Of a stretch of DNA of 64,000 nucleotides, positions 42,610-52,238 are shown in pieces. Where the stretch lies: positions 1 through 64,000 of the forward strand of contig CABZIF010000003.1 in assembly GCA_902525735.1 (NCBI GenBank). The letters run 5' to 3'. This DNA comes from an uncultured SAR86 cluster bacterium. Lineage in GTDB: Bacteria > Pseudomonadota > Gammaproteobacteria > Magnimaribacterales > AG-339-G14. The stretch's first letter is position 1; each line of letters starts with the position of its first letter. Below the pieces are notes generated by a model. That model was not told the origin of the DNA, ran no database searches, and worked only from the letters and a program-made list of their open reading frames with translations. The position numbers and the translations under genes are program-made.

Positions 42610-43008
42610 ATGGATCATAAAGTCAGTGAAATGCTCTTAAACCAAAGATACTGGGATATTTTCACTGTTACTGATAATTGTTCTGTAAAAAAAGCTATTA
42701 AGATGATGGATGAAAAAAAAATTGGAGCTCTTCTGGTTCATTGCCCCGAAAGTAATAATCCGCAAGATTTGACTGGCATACTAACAGAAAGGGACATTAT
42801 CGAACTGTTATCTAGAAGTGATGAAAATTTAGATAATTTCAAAGTTAAAGACATTATGTCAGAAAATATTATTAGCGTAACTTCTTCTCAAACAGCAGGA
42901 GATGCATTGGCTCTCATGATAGAAAATCAAATAAGACACTTAGCCGTAATGGAAGAAGGAAGTCTTGTAGGAGTTTTGTCGATGAGAGACATTTTGAAAA
43001 AAAAATAA
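42610..43008 (+). CDS. Two-CBS-domain protein
   Basis: This 132-residue protein is made only of two CBS motifs: VKKAIKMMDEKKIGALLVHC...LTGILTERDIIELL and VKDIMSENIISVTSSQTAGDALALMIENQIRHLAVMEEGSLVGVLSMRDIL. Pairs of CBS motifs bind adenosyl nucleotides and sense energy charge or c-di-AMP/SAM in known cases. The partner is unknown; it is divergent from the TonB-like gene and convergent with nadB. Confidence 0.88.
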   Translation: MDHKVSEMLLNQRYWDIFTVTDNCSVKKAIKMMDEKKIGALLVHCPESNNPQDLTGILTERDIIELLSRSDENLDNFKVKDIMSENIISVTSSQTAGDALALMIENQIRHLAVMEEGSLVGVLSMRDILKKK

Positions 43009-43009
43009 T

Positions 43010-44578
43010 TTAAAACCTAACACTATCTTTTGATAAGTTTGATGGTATAGCTTTTTCTTTCAATTCTGGGTAGTCGATTGTGTAATGCAAACCTCTGCTT
43101 TCTTTTCTTTTTATAGCACTTTCAATGATAATTCTTGCTACTAGTACCAAGTTTCTTAATTCTATAAAGTCAGATGTTATTTCATAATTTTTATAAAAAT
43201 TTTCTACCTCTTCGAATATTAACTTTATTTTTTCTTTGGCCATTTCAAGTCTATTATTGCTTCTTACAACGCCCACATAATCCCACATCAATCTTCTCGT
43301 TGCATCCCAATTATGGGCAATAACAATGTTTTCTCCTGCTCTTATTACTTTTGAGCTATCCCAATCAGGCAAATCAATTATTTCTGAGTCAAAATTCAAT
43401 TTGATGCTTTCAGCAGAAGATTTTGCAAATACAACACACTCTAATAAAGAATTACTTGCCATTCGGTTTGCTCCGTGAAGACCAGTGCAAGAAGTTTCGC
43501 CAATTGCATATAGGTTTTTTAGATTAGTTTGTCCGTTTAGATCAGTTTTTACTCCTCCACAAGTATAATGAGCAGCAGGAACAACCGGAATAGGGTCTTT
43601 TGTAATATCAAAACCAAATTCTAAGCATTTTTTTAAGATTGTAGGAAAAGCCTGTTTTATCTCATCACTGTCTTTATGACTGATATCGAGAAAAACATTA
43701 TCATTTCCAGTTTTTTTCATCTCAGCATCTATTGATCTCGAAACAACATCTCTAGGAGCAAGTTCTTTTCTTGAATCATAAGCCTCCATAAACTGATTAC
43801 CTTTATAATTTTTAAGTTTTGCTCCTTCACCTCTAAGAGCTTCGCTTATCAAAAAAGATTTTGCATCTGGATGATAAAGACAAGTAGGATGAAATTGATT
43901 GAATTCCATATTGGATAGCTCGCATCCAGCTCTCCATGCTAAAGCGATTCCATCGCCACTAGCTCCGTCAGGATTACTTGTGTAAAGATATACTTTGCTG
44001 GCTCCGCCTGTAGCTAAAACTGTTGCCCCAGCAGATATCGATAACACCTCCTCTTGCTTCTTGTCGAAGACATAGGCGCCTCGGCATTTTTTTTCTTCAA
44101 TTATTAAATCAACAGCCAAATGGTTTTCTAATATTCTAATTTTTTTATTTTTTAAAACTTTAGCAGCTAAGGAATCGGAAACTTCTTTACCTGTCGCATC
44201 AGCGGCATGAATTATCCTTCGATGAGAATGACCACCTTCTTGTGTTAAATGAAAATCATTTGTTGCATCGTTTTTTGTGAAAGTTACGCCAGAGTTTATT
44301 AACCAATCAATTGCAGATTTACCATTTTCTATACAAAATCTGACAGCTTTTTCATCACAGAGACCATCTCCTGCAATTAAAGTATCTTTTATATGACTTT
44401 CAGTAGTATCTTCTTTTGCAAGAACAGCAGCAATTCCTCCTTGTGCATACCAAGTTGAACTGTCAACCAACGTCTCTTTCGAAATTATTAAAACATTGAA
44501 TTTATCAGCTAATTCTAACGCAGCCGTTAGCCCAGTAGCACCACTTCCTATAATTAGGACGTCTGTTTTTATTAACAT
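43010..44578 (-). CDS. nadB: L-aspartate oxidase
   Basis: This 522-residue flavoprotein has the FAD motif VLIIGSGATGLTAALEL, the STWYAQGGIAAVL segment, HLTQEGGHSHRRIIHAADATG, LSNMEFNQFHPT, RDVVSRSIDAEM and HYTCGGVKTDLNGQT, all diagnostic of NadB rather than succinate dehydrogenase. It oxidises L-aspartate to iminoaspartate for de novo NAD synthesis with NadA. nadA is not in the window. The frameshifted small membrane gene lies directly upstream on the same strand. Confidence 0.95.
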   Translation of the reverse strand: MLIKTDVLIIGSGATGLTAALELADKFNVLIISKETLVDSSTWYAQGGIAAVLAKEDTTESHIKDTLIAGDGLCDEKAVRFCIENGKSAIDWLINSGVTFTKNDATNDFHLTQEGGHSHRRIIHAADATGKEVSDSLAAKVLKNKKIRILENHLAVDLIIEEKKCRGAYVFDKKQEEVLSISAGATVLATGGASKVYLYTSNPDGASGDGIALAWRAGCELSNMEFNQFHPTCLYHPDAKSFLISEALRGEGAKLKNYKGNQFMEAYDSRKELAPRDVVSRSIDAEMKKTGNDNVFLDISHKDSDEIKQAFPTILKKCLEFGFDITKDPIPVVPAAHYTCGGVKTDLNGQTNLKNLYAIGETSCTGLHGANRMASNSLLECVVFAKSSAESIKLNFDSEIIDLPDWDSSKVIRAGENIVIAHNWDATRRLMWDYVGVVRSNNRLEMAKEKIKLIFEEVENFYKNYEITSDFIELRNLVLVARIIIESAIKRKESRGLHYTIDYPELKEKAIPSNLSKDSVRF

Positions 44579-44789
44579 TTAGAAGAAAAATCTTATTAAA
44601 AGTGATATTGATAGTATTGAAACAAGCGCCCAAATAAATATTTTTAATAATGGACTTCTTCCTTTAGACCAGTCGATTCTGTCCTCTCGATTTCTCTGCT
44701 TAACAGATGCTCTTAACGGGCCAAGAAAAAAAAAATATGCCCAATGAGCTAATAGCTAAAAGCCCAAAAAAAATAGTGTTGAAATCCAC
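44579..44789 (-). pseudogene. Small membrane protein gene with a +1 frameshift at a T10 run
   Basis: Read from a GTG that overlaps the BI-1 stop (TAGTG), the frame gives MDFNTIFFGLLAISSLGIFFF up to a run of ten T (ten A at 44716-44725 on the plus strand) and then ends early. With nine T the frame continues LGPLRASVKQRNREDRIDWSKGRSPLLKIFIWALVSISISLLIRFFF to a TAA at 44579-44581, adjoining the nadB start. The restored product is about 69 residues with two membrane helices. It is unlisted in the ORF track. Whether this is a sequence error, slippage expression or a pseudogene cannot be told. No family is recognised. Confidence 0.6.
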
Positions 44790-45568
44790 TATCTACTTCT
44801 TAATTTTGCCAAGAGTCTTAGCATTTCTAAGTAGAGCCAAATCAAAGTAACCATTAAAGAGAAAGCTCCAAACCACTCCATATACTTAGGCGCCCCTTGT
44901 TCTGAACCTTGTTCGATAAAATCAAAATCTAAAACAAGATTAAGCGCTGCAATAGCAACAACGAATAAGCTAAATCCAATTCCAAACAAACCATTGGAAT
45001 GAATAAAACCAATACCAGAAGAGCCAAACATGTTCATAACCATACTCACTACATAAAGCAATGCTATACCCATAGTCGCTGAAACAATCATTAATCTAAA
45101 ATTTTCAGTAGGTTTGATAATTCCGGTTTTGTAAAGAACTAATAAAGAAGCCAAGGTTCCCATGGTGAGTCCGACCGCTTGTATAACAATTCCAGGAAAT
45201 TGAAGTTCAAAAATAGCAGAAATAGCCCCCAAGAACAAACCTTGACTTAATGCATATAGAGGAGCTGTAACAGAAGCCCAAGTTTTTTTAAAGATAGTTG
45301 CAAGAGCAAAGCCAAACCCAAAAATTGCCCCACCGATAGCAATTGGCATGACAGTTTCAGGCAATCCAGTTGAAAAGAATTGATTCCAAGTATAGGTAGC
45401 GGTGATCATAACTAGTATTAGCAAGATTCCAGTTTTATTTACAGTTCCTTGCAGCGTCATAGTTTGTCCTGGAACTATTGAGTCAGGATTAAAATTAGAA
45501 AAAGTAGCATCGTTCATTGCAGGGTTTCCAGATCTGCCGAACATATTTAGAGCATTGTGTTTAGACAT
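44789..45568 (-). CDS. Bax inhibitor-1/YccA-family membrane protein
   Basis: This 259-residue protein with about seven membrane segments has an N-terminal soluble stretch (MFGRSGNPAMNDATF...MTLQGTVNKTGILLILVM), VTAPLYALSQGLFLGAISAIFE and LDFDFIEQGSEQGAPKYMEWFGAFSLMVTLIWLYLEMLRLL. These patterns match the bacterial BaxI_1 branch (PF12811). Some BI-1 family members are pH-sensitive calcium leak channels; the function in this lineage is unknown. It is first in a minus-strand run ending in nadB. Confidence 0.88.
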   Translation of the reverse strand: MSKHNALNMFGRSGNPAMNDATFSNFNPDSIVPGQTMTLQGTVNKTGILLILVMITATYTWNQFFSTGLPETVMPIAIGGAIFGFGFALATIFKKTWASVTAPLYALSQGLFLGAISAIFELQFPGIVIQAVGLTMGTLASLLVLYKTGIIKPTENFRLMIVSATMGIALLYVVSMVMNMFGSSGIGFIHSNGLFGIGFSLFVVAIAALNLVLDFDFIEQGSEQGAPKYMEWFGAFSLMVTLIWLYLEMLRLLAKLRSR

Positions 45569-45604
45569 ATTTTAAATTGTTAGTTTAGGTTAATTTTAAA
45601 ACAT

Positions 45605-46198
45605 TTATGGAATTAGCCAACTGCTTTTTAATTGATTTGAACTCCAATCAAATAATGATCTTCGATGTCCAGCGCCTTTTAAAAAGAGAAACTCAAGAGA
45701 GTCGTAGCAAAATAGCAAGACAGCAAAATTCTCATAACCAAGTTCTATATCGATTTCTTCTTTCACTATATCGAAAGACTCTGGGGAAGAAATTTTTAAT
45801 CCCGGAGAGTCTTTGACTGAATAGCAAACTTTTGACATCTCTCTAGATTGAGACCATGCATTTTTAGAAATTTCATCCTCGATGTGAATATAGGTTTTTC
45901 CCTTTAATCTAATTTGAACTTTTAGGTCCGGATCATAACCATGGATTGAAGAAATGGAATTTTCTTTTAATTCATCTATTTTCCCAGATCTATTATCAGT
46001 GTGAAATCTAAGAATTCTCTTCTTTGCATTAAATTCTCTAAGGACAACAGTTCGAGTAGAAATCGTTTTGTTTACAAAAGTTGATAAAACAGGAGTATGA
46101 AATAATGATTTACTATTGTTTACACCATCAGCGATTAGATTTTCTGCTTCAAGCAGAGTCAATTCTAAAGAGTTATAAAAATCTAATTTTTCTGACAT
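45605..46198 (-). CDS. Pyridoxamine-phosphate-oxidase-like FMN protein
   Basis: This 197-residue protein has STRTVVLREFNAKKRILRFHTDNRSGKIDEL, the FMN-binding split-barrel strand pair, and a C-terminal HRRSLFDW. It belongs to the Alr4036-type pyridoxamine 5'-phosphate oxidase-like family. It may oxidise PNP/PMP or another flavin-dependent substrate; true PdxH identity is unlikely given the sequence. It is divergent from uvrD across 39 bases, so their promoters overlap. Confidence 0.78.
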   Translation of the reverse strand: MSEKLDFYNSLELTLLEAENLIADGVNNSKSLFHTPVLSTFVNKTISTRTVVLREFNAKKRILRFHTDNRSGKIDELKENSISSIHGYDPDLKVQIRLKGKTYIHIEDEISKNAWSQSREMSKVCYSVKDSPGLKISSPESFDIVKEEIDIELGYENFAVLLFCYDSLEFLFLKGAGHRRSLFDWSSNQLKSSWLIP

Positions 46199-46237
46199 TA
46201 TTCTCGCGTTTACTATTTATAGCTTAAACTATAAAAA

Positions 46238-48409
46238 ATGGATATCTCATATATTTTAGACGATTTAAACGAAGTACAAAGAGATGCAGTTACAGAGGAA
46301 TTACCTTATTCACTTGTTTTAGCCGGAGCAGGCTCAGGAAAAACTAAAGTAATAACTCATAAAGTTGCCTGGTTGAGTAAAGTTAAAAATATCAATCCTT
46401 TAAGCCTTTTAACTGTCACATTTACTAATAAGGCCGCTAAGGAAATGCGAGGTCGGATTGAATCCATCCTCGGCGAACAATTGAATCAAATGTGGTGTGG
46501 TACTTTCCACGGCTTGTTTCATAGAATGCTGAAGATGCATTGGGAAGAAGCTGGCTTAATTAAATCGTTTTCTATCCTTGATGGCGATGACCAAAACAGA
46601 GTCATTAAAAGAGTGATAAAAAAAATGAATTTAGATGAGGCTACTTGGCAACCCAGACAAACACAATGGTTCATCAATAAACAAAAAGACGAAGGCCGAA
46701 GAATAGCTAAGCTTCCTAATAAAGCTACTTATGTTGAAGAAAAAATGGCTGATATCTATTTGGAATATCAAAAAACTTGCGAAGAAGAAGGTGTAGTCGA
46801 TTTTGCTGAAATTCTATTGCGTTGCCATGAGATGCTCAATAAAAATCCTGATCTTTTATTGCATTATCAAAAAAGATTTCAACATATTCTCGTGGATGAG
46901 TTTCAAGATACGAATGAAATTCAATACCTATTGTTGAAACAGCTTGTTGGTAAGGATGGACACATAACTGTTGTTGGAGATGATGATCAATCTATTTACA
47001 GCTGGAGAGGGGCAAAAAGCTCAAATATCAATAGGTTTATTAAAGATTTCAAAGGAGCAAGAACTTTAAAGTTAGAACAAAATTATAGATCTACAACAAA
47101 TATCTTAGCAGCTGCAAATGCAGTAATAAGAAATAATCCGGAAAGACTAGGCAAAGAGCTTTGGACAGAAAAAGAAGAAGGAGAGTTAATCAAAGTTTAC
47201 AGAGCTTTTAATGAAAGAGACGAAGCAAAATTTATAGTAGACATAATTAAGAGTTGGGTTGACGAAGGAAGGAATTTATCTGAATGCGCCATCATTTACA
47301 GATCTAATGCGCAATCAAGGATTCTTGAAGACTCTATTTTAAGAGCTGATTTGCCTTATAGAATATATGGAGGCGTTAGATTTTATGAAAGATTAGAGAT
47401 AAAAAATGCACTTTCATATGCAAAATTAGCTATCGATAGACAAAATGACGCAGCATTTGAAAGAATTATTAATGTTCCAAGCAGAGGAATAGGTGCAAAA
47501 ACTATGGATCAAATTCGTGAGTTAGCTAGAGAAAATGTCCTTTCACTATGGGATGCAGCTGAAAAACTATCAGAAAGTTCAGGGCCCAAAGTTTCAAATG
47601 CGCTTAAAGAATTTTTTTCTGTTGTAAATAAAATTTCTAAAATAGCCAATAATAAAGAAATCGAAGAATTTTTCGAAAAACTTGTCAATTTATCTGGTCT
47701 AAAAGAATTTCATGGAAAAGAGCCGGGAGAAAAAGGAAGATCTAGAGTGGAAAACCTAGAAGAACTTGTATCAGCAGCAGCAGGATTTTTTTCTATTGGC
47801 GAGGATGCCGATGACGAAAGGTCACAACTTGAATTATTTCTTGATCAGGCATCATTAGATGCAGGAGAAAACCAAGCTAAAGAAAATGAAGACGCAATTC
47901 AGATGATGACCTTGCATTCTTCTAAAGGACTCGAGTACCCATTGGTTTTTGTAGCCGGCTGTGAAGAGGGACTTTTCCCTCACAAAAGATCAGTAGAAGA
48001 TCCTCGACAGTTAGCTGAAGAGCGAAGACTTTGTTATGTAGGAATGACGCGAGCAATGGAAAGACTATATCTAACCTACGCAGAAGTTAGGAACGTTTTT
48101 GGAGTAGATGGCTTTAGTCCAGCTTCAAGATTTTTGAAGGAAATTCCTGACGAATTTAAATATGAAATTAGAATAGCTTCAGAAAATGTTAGTCAGGCAA
48201 AATCTTTTTCACCTAAAATAGTTGGTGGAACGGATCATAAAGTTGGAGGTTTTGCACTTGGCGATAGAGTGGGGCACCCATCTTTTGGAGAAGGCGTAAT
48301 TTTAAATTATGAAGGTGATGGAAGTAATGCCAGAGTGCAGGTTAATTTTGATACAGAGGGGACAAAATGGTTAGTTTTAAGTTTTGCAAAACTAGACAAA
48401 ATTTCTTAA
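46238..48409 (+). CDS. uvrD: DNA helicase II
   Basis: This 723-residue SF1A helicase has all motifs in order: LAGAGSGKTKVITHKVAWL (Walker A), TVTFTNKAAKEMRGR, ILVDEFQDTNEIQ, VVGDDDQSIYSWRGA, LEQNYRST, MTLHSSKGLEYPLVFVAGCEEGLFPH and EERRLCYVGMTRAMERLYLTYA. The C-terminus holds a Tudor-like module (GDRVGHPSFGEGVILNYEG). It unwinds DNA in mismatch and nucleotide-excision repair. No Shine-Dalgarno is seen; a TATAAA-like box lies only a few bases before the ATG, so the mRNA may be leaderless. Confidence 0.95.
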   Translation: MDISYILDDLNEVQRDAVTEELPYSLVLAGAGSGKTKVITHKVAWLSKVKNINPLSLLTVTFTNKAAKEMRGRIESILGEQLNQMWCGTFHGLFHRMLKMHWEEAGLIKSFSILDGDDQNRVIKRVIKKMNLDEATWQPRQTQWFINKQKDEGRRIAKLPNKATYVEEKMADIYLEYQKTCEEEGVVDFAEILLRCHEMLNKNPDLLLHYQKRFQHILVDEFQDTNEIQYLLLKQLVGKDGHITVVGDDDQSIYSWRGAKSSNINRFIKDFKGARTLKLEQNYRSTTNILAAANAVIRNNPERLGKELWTEKEEGELIKVYRAFNERDEAKFIVDIIKSWVDEGRNLSECAIIYRSNAQSRILEDSILRADLPYRIYGGVRFYERLEIKNALSYAKLAIDRQNDAAFERIINVPSRGIGAKTMDQIRELARENVLSLWDAAEKLSESSGPKVSNALKEFFSVVNKISKIANNKEIEEFFEKLVNLSGLKEFHGKEPGEKGRSRVENLEELVSAAAGFFSIGEDADDERSQLELFLDQASLDAGENQAKENEDAIQMMTLHSSKGLEYPLVFVAGCEEGLFPHKRSVEDPRQLAEERRLCYVGMTRAMERLYLTYAEVRNVFGVDGFSPASRFLKEIPDEFKYEIRIASENVSQAKSFSPKIVGGTDHKVGGFALGDRVGHPSFGEGVILNYEGDGSNARVQVNFDTEGTKWLVLSFAKLDKIS

Positions 48410-49469
48410 TTTTATTTCTAAGTTTTATTTTTATTTCTTGTTCGGCGCAAGAAACTTCGAATCAAACTTCAGAGGTTAAAGAAAGTTTTAAATGGCGCAT
48501 GGTAACGACTTGGCCTAAAAAATTATCCGGGCGTCGGCTTGGGAGCTGAAAACTTAGCCAAGCTTGTTGATGAAATGAGTGACGGAAGGTTGCAAATAAA
48601 AGTTTATGGTAATGGAGAATTAGTTCCGGCATTAGAGGTATTTGATACTGTTTCCAGAGGTAGTGTAGAAATGGGTCATGGTGCAGCTTATTATTGGATC
48701 GGAAAAGTTCCAGCAGCACAATTTTTCACTGCCATCCCTTTTGGCTTAAATGCTCAGGAAATGAATGCTTGGCTTCATTACGGAGGTGGCCAAGAATTGT
48801 GGGAAGAGCTTTACGAGCCTTTCAATTTAATTCCCATAGCTGGGGGCAATACTGGTGTACAAATGGCTGGTTGGTTCAACAAAGAAATAAATAGTTTAGA
48901 GGATTTAAAGGGAATTCGCATGAGGATACCTGGCTTAGCTGGAAAAGTTTTTACTAGAGCTGGTGGAGAGGCCGTATTGATGCCAGGTAGTGAAATTTTT
49001 ACAAATCTTCAAACTGGGGTCATTGATGCTGCTGAGTGGATTGGCCCTTATAACGATTTAACTTTTGGATTTCATCAAGCTGCAAAATATTATTATTATC
49101 CTGGTTGGCATGAGCCTGGACCTACTTTAGAAACTATAATCAATAAAGAAGCTTATGACTCTTTACCAAAAGATCTTCAGGCAATTTTAAAAACAGCTTC
49201 AAGAGCTATTAACCAAGATATGTTGGACGAATACACTTCAAGAAATAACCAAGCGCTTATATCTTTGGTAAATGATCACAACGTTGAACTCAGAAAATTA
49301 CCGAATGACGTTCTAGCCGAATTTAAAAGAATAACCGAAGAGATATTAGTCGAGATGACGCAAGAGAATGAATCATCAAAAAAAGATTTACGAATCTTTA
49401 TTCAATTTTCAAAAAAATGTTTCTCAGTATCATGAGATATCAGAGGAAGCTATTTATAAGCTGAGATAG
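48367..49469 (+). pseudogene. dctP: TRAP transporter solute-binding protein (DctP family), two +1 frameshifts
   Basis: Two ORF-track pieces (48367-48549 and 48539-49435) belong to one gene. The first break is in the A6 run at 48517-48522: with five A the frame reads TTWPKNYPGVGLGAENLAKLV. The second is in the A7 run at 49378-49384: with six A it reads SSKKIYESLFNFQKNVSQYHEISEEAIYKLR to a TAG at 49467-49469. The repaired 366-residue protein is a lipoprotein (SFIFISCSAQ) with MRIPGLAGKVF, WIGPYNDLTFGF and YPGWHEPGPTLE, resembling TakP-type 2-oxoacid binders. GAGGGG precedes the ATG inside uvrD. Either the gene is decayed or the sequence has homopolymer errors. Confidence 0.8.
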
Positions 49470-49752
49470 AGTTAATTTTTCTAATAATTAAAAGACCTAT
49501 GAGTGTGGTGAAAAAGAACCTTAGAAAAAAAAGCAACGCTGCAGGAAGAGTTAATAGCCAGTTAATGTAGTTGCTTAATAAATAATTAAGCGCTCCAAAC
49601 CATTCGAATAAATAAAGAGCCACTTGCCAATATTCTAGAAAATAATTTTCTACTGTTATCGGACTGACAAAAATGCTGTGAATGAAAAAAAGCACTAAAT
49701 AAAAATCTCCCCAAATTAAAAAGTAACCAAAAGCTTTTAGAAAATTAAACAT
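49450..49752 (-). CDS. Small membrane protein, unknown
   Basis: This 100-residue, very hydrophobic protein has about three helices and many aromatic residues (WGDFYLVLFFIH; LFEWFGALNYLLSNYINWLLTLP; LLFFLRFFFTTLIGLLIIRK). No family is recognised. Its start overlaps the dipeptidase stop by eight bases, and its end overlaps the repaired dctP 3' end by 20 bases tail to tail. It is co-transcribed with the dipeptidase by position. Confidence 0.55.
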   Translation of the reverse strand: MFNFLKAFGYFLIWGDFYLVLFFIHSIFVSPITVENYFLEYWQVALYLFEWFGALNYLLSNYINWLLTLPAALLFFLRFFFTTLIGLLIIRKINSISAYK

Positions 49753-50842
49753 CTGCCAGGGCTCTGACCTCTTTCCAAACCCTTAGAATATTTTCATTTA
49801 ATATTTTATCTATTTCACTTTCTGTGTAGCCTCGAATCAAAAGTTCTTCAATTAAATTTGGAAATTTTGATACATCATTTATATCTTCTGGTAAAGGAAC
49901 TTCTCCATCAAAATCAGAACCAAAACCAACATGATCGATGCCAACTAAATCTCTTACTCGATCAATGTGATCGACAACGTTTTTGACAGAAACTTCAATA
50001 TCAGGATTATCCTTTCGATTGGTGACAAAATCAGAACCAAAACAAAGCTGAATAACTCCTCCATTTTCAGCAAGAGCAATCAACATTTCATCAGAGACAT
50101 TTCTTTCCCAACCCGGAGTGAAGTGTCTTAAAGAACTATGAGTCGCTACAACTGGTGCTTTACTTAGTTCAAGCACTTTCATAAAAGCCGCATCCGAAAC
50201 ATGAGAAATATCAATCATCACTCCTTGTTTATTCATTTCTTTAACAACTTTGAACCCAAAAGGACTTAAGCCGTCAGGCCATCTCTTATTTTCATCGTAA
50301 GAACTATCAGAAATATGATTACTTTTTGAATGAGCAAGAGTAATGTAATTAACTCCCAAATCTGCAAAGAACTTAATATTTTCTAAATTACCTTCAAGAG
50401 GAGCTCCATTTTCTATTCCATAAGCCATTCCAACTAAATTTTTATTACTCTTTAAAGTTTCAATATCCTCAGGATTTCTAATAAAAATAAATTTATCTGG
50501 ATTTTCTTCAATGATTTCATTCATCATTTCAATTAATTCTATTGCTAAATCATAAGAGGTACCTTCGGGCTCGGTTCTAGGAGGAATCCAAATACTTTGA
50601 AAAGTTAAGTTTAATCCACCTTCAATCGCTCTAGGGTAGTCAAAATGATAACTTGTGCTTCTGGTAATATCATCATTAGTGCCAGTATTGTTTCTCTGTC
50701 TCCAAATCTGAAAAGGCGTATCTATATGTGTATCAATTATAATTTTTTCTTGGCTAAATTTTTTTGCTTTTTCAGAAAGGTTTTCTGCACATGAAAATAA
50801 AACAAACGGAATTAGAATTATTAAGAACTTTATGTATTTCAT
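49745..50842 (-). CDS. Membrane dipeptidase (peptidase M19), lipoprotein
   Basis: This 365-residue protein has a lipoprotein signal (FLIILIPFVLFSCAEN) and then the M19 zinc-enzyme signature: IIDTHIDTP (HxD), GIENGAPLEGN (bridging Glu), VMIDISHVSD, PVVATHSSLRHF (His) and GIDHVGFGSDFDG. The family cleaves dipeptides, including those with D-residues. It is anchored to the inner or outer membrane facing the periplasm. It sits in the minus-strand unit with the TRAP membrane subunits, so it may prepare the transported substrate. Confidence 0.92.
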   Translation of the reverse strand: MKYIKFLIILIPFVLFSCAENLSEKAKKFSQEKIIIDTHIDTPFQIWRQRNNTGTNDDITRSTSYHFDYPRAIEGGLNLTFQSIWIPPRTEPEGTSYDLAIELIEMMNEIIEENPDKFIFIRNPEDIETLKSNKNLVGMAYGIENGAPLEGNLENIKFFADLGVNYITLAHSKSNHISDSSYDENKRWPDGLSPFGFKVVKEMNKQGVMIDISHVSDAAFMKVLELSKAPVVATHSSLRHFTPGWERNVSDEMLIALAENGGVIQLCFGSDFVTNRKDNPDIEVSVKNVVDHIDRVRDLVGIDHVGFGSDFDGEVPLPEDINDVSKFPNLIEELLIRGYTESEIDKILNENILRVWKEVRALADV

Positions 50843-50876
50843 TTTATAAATATATCAAATTTAAAATTTTTTTTAA

Positions 50877-52238
50877 TCAGTAAATTGCTGAAGGAAGATA
50901 AGTTGCCATAAAAGGAAAATATGCAACTAAACAAAGAATAAATAGTTGAATCAAAATAAAGGGAAGAACACCTTTATAAATAGTTTCTGTCTTTATTCTT
51001 TCTGGCGTTACGCCTCTTAAATAAAATAAAGCAAATCCAAAAGGCGGCGTTAAAAAAGAAGTTTGTAAATTTATAGCCAGCATTATTCCTAACCACAATG
51101 GATCAGCTCCCATCGCAATAAGAATCGGCCCAACAATTGGAACGACAACAAAGCTTATTTCAATGAAATCTAAAATAAAACCTAATAAAAAAACCAAGAT
51201 CATTACAATTAACATAGAACCAAAAAGCCCTCCTGGTATGGCATCAAATAAGTTTGAAATTAATTCTTCTCCTCCATAACCTCTAAAAACTAAGGAAAAT
51301 ATTGAAGCACCGATTAAAATCATAAAAACCATACTGCTAATAAAGGCGGTTTGTTTCACTGCATCCGATAAAACCAATAAAGATAATTTTTTGTTAAGCC
51401 CGGCAATCAAAATAGATCCCATTGCCCCAATTCCTGCTGCTTCAGTAGGCGAAGCTATTCCTAAAATAATCGATCCCAAGACAGAGAAGATCAGCAAGAA
51501 GGGCGGAATTAAAATCTTCAATATATTCTTAAAAGAAACAGAGGCTTTTGTTTCACTAAAATCAATATTTTTGTTTGAAATGTTTAAAACAAAATAAAAA
51601 GAATATGCAGTTACTAAAAGCAAACCTGGAATAATTGCCGCAATAAATAAATCACCCACAGATATAGATTTGGCAGAGAAATTACCCATACTCAATTGAG
51701 CCTGTTGATAGGCTGTTGCTAAAACATCACCTAATATAACTAAAGCTATTGAAGGCGGAATAATCTGCCCAAGTGTTCCTGTGGCAGCAATCAAACCAGT
51801 TGAAACCTCTTCTGAATAACCTTTCTTCAACATAACTGGTAAAGAGATCAAGCCCATAGCTATTACCGTAGCTCCTACTATTCCTGTACTAGCTGCTAAT
51901 AAGGTGCCAACAATGATTACTGAAATGCCTAAGCCACTTTTAAAATTTCCGAAAATCTCCGACATTGACTCAAGAAGTCTTTCTGCAATTTTTGATTTTT
52001 CTAAAATAACTCCCATGAAGACAAAGAGAGGAACTGCTACCAAAGTTGCATTAGTCATAATTCCAAATAATCTATTTGGAATTGTCTCCAACAGGTAAAG
52101 ATCAAATACTCCAAATATTGTTCCTATACCTGCAAAAATTAATGAAACGCCACCCAAAGTGAAAGCAACCGGAAATCCTAGAAGCAAGCTGGCACAAATA
52201 ACAATAAATAAAATTAGTGGAATGAACTCAATCATCAT
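50877..52238 (-). CDS. dctM: TRAP transporter large permease (DctM)
   Basis: This 453-residue protein of about 12 helices has LLLGFPVAFTLGGVSLIFAGIG, TNATLVAVPLFVFMGVILEKS, GLIAATGTLGQIIPPSIALVILGD and LAINLQTSFLTPPFGFALFYLRGV, typical of DctM. It carries the sodium-driven transport channel. The reading frame is intact, unlike dctP and dctQ. The start overlaps the dctQ stop by about 11 bases. The solute-binding gene is on the opposite strand 1.4 kb away. Confidence 0.93.
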   Translation of the reverse strand: MMIEFIPLILFIVICASLLLGFPVAFTLGGVSLIFAGIGTIFGVFDLYLLETIPNRLFGIMTNATLVAVPLFVFMGVILEKSKIAERLLESMSEIFGNFKSGLGISVIIVGTLLAASTGIVGATVIAMGLISLPVMLKKGYSEEVSTGLIAATGTLGQIIPPSIALVILGDVLATAYQQAQLSMGNFSAKSISVGDLFIAAIIPGLLLVTAYSFYFVLNISNKNIDFSETKASVSFKNILKILIPPFLLIFSVLGSIILGIASPTEAAGIGAMGSILIAGLNKKLSLLVLSDAVKQTAFISSMVFMILIGASIFSLVFRGYGGEELISNLFDAIPGGLFGSMLIVMILVFLLGFILDFIEISFVVVPIVGPILIAMGADPLWLGIMLAINLQTSFLTPPFGFALFYLRGVTPERIKTETIYKGVLPFILIQLFILCLVAYFPFMATYLPSAIY

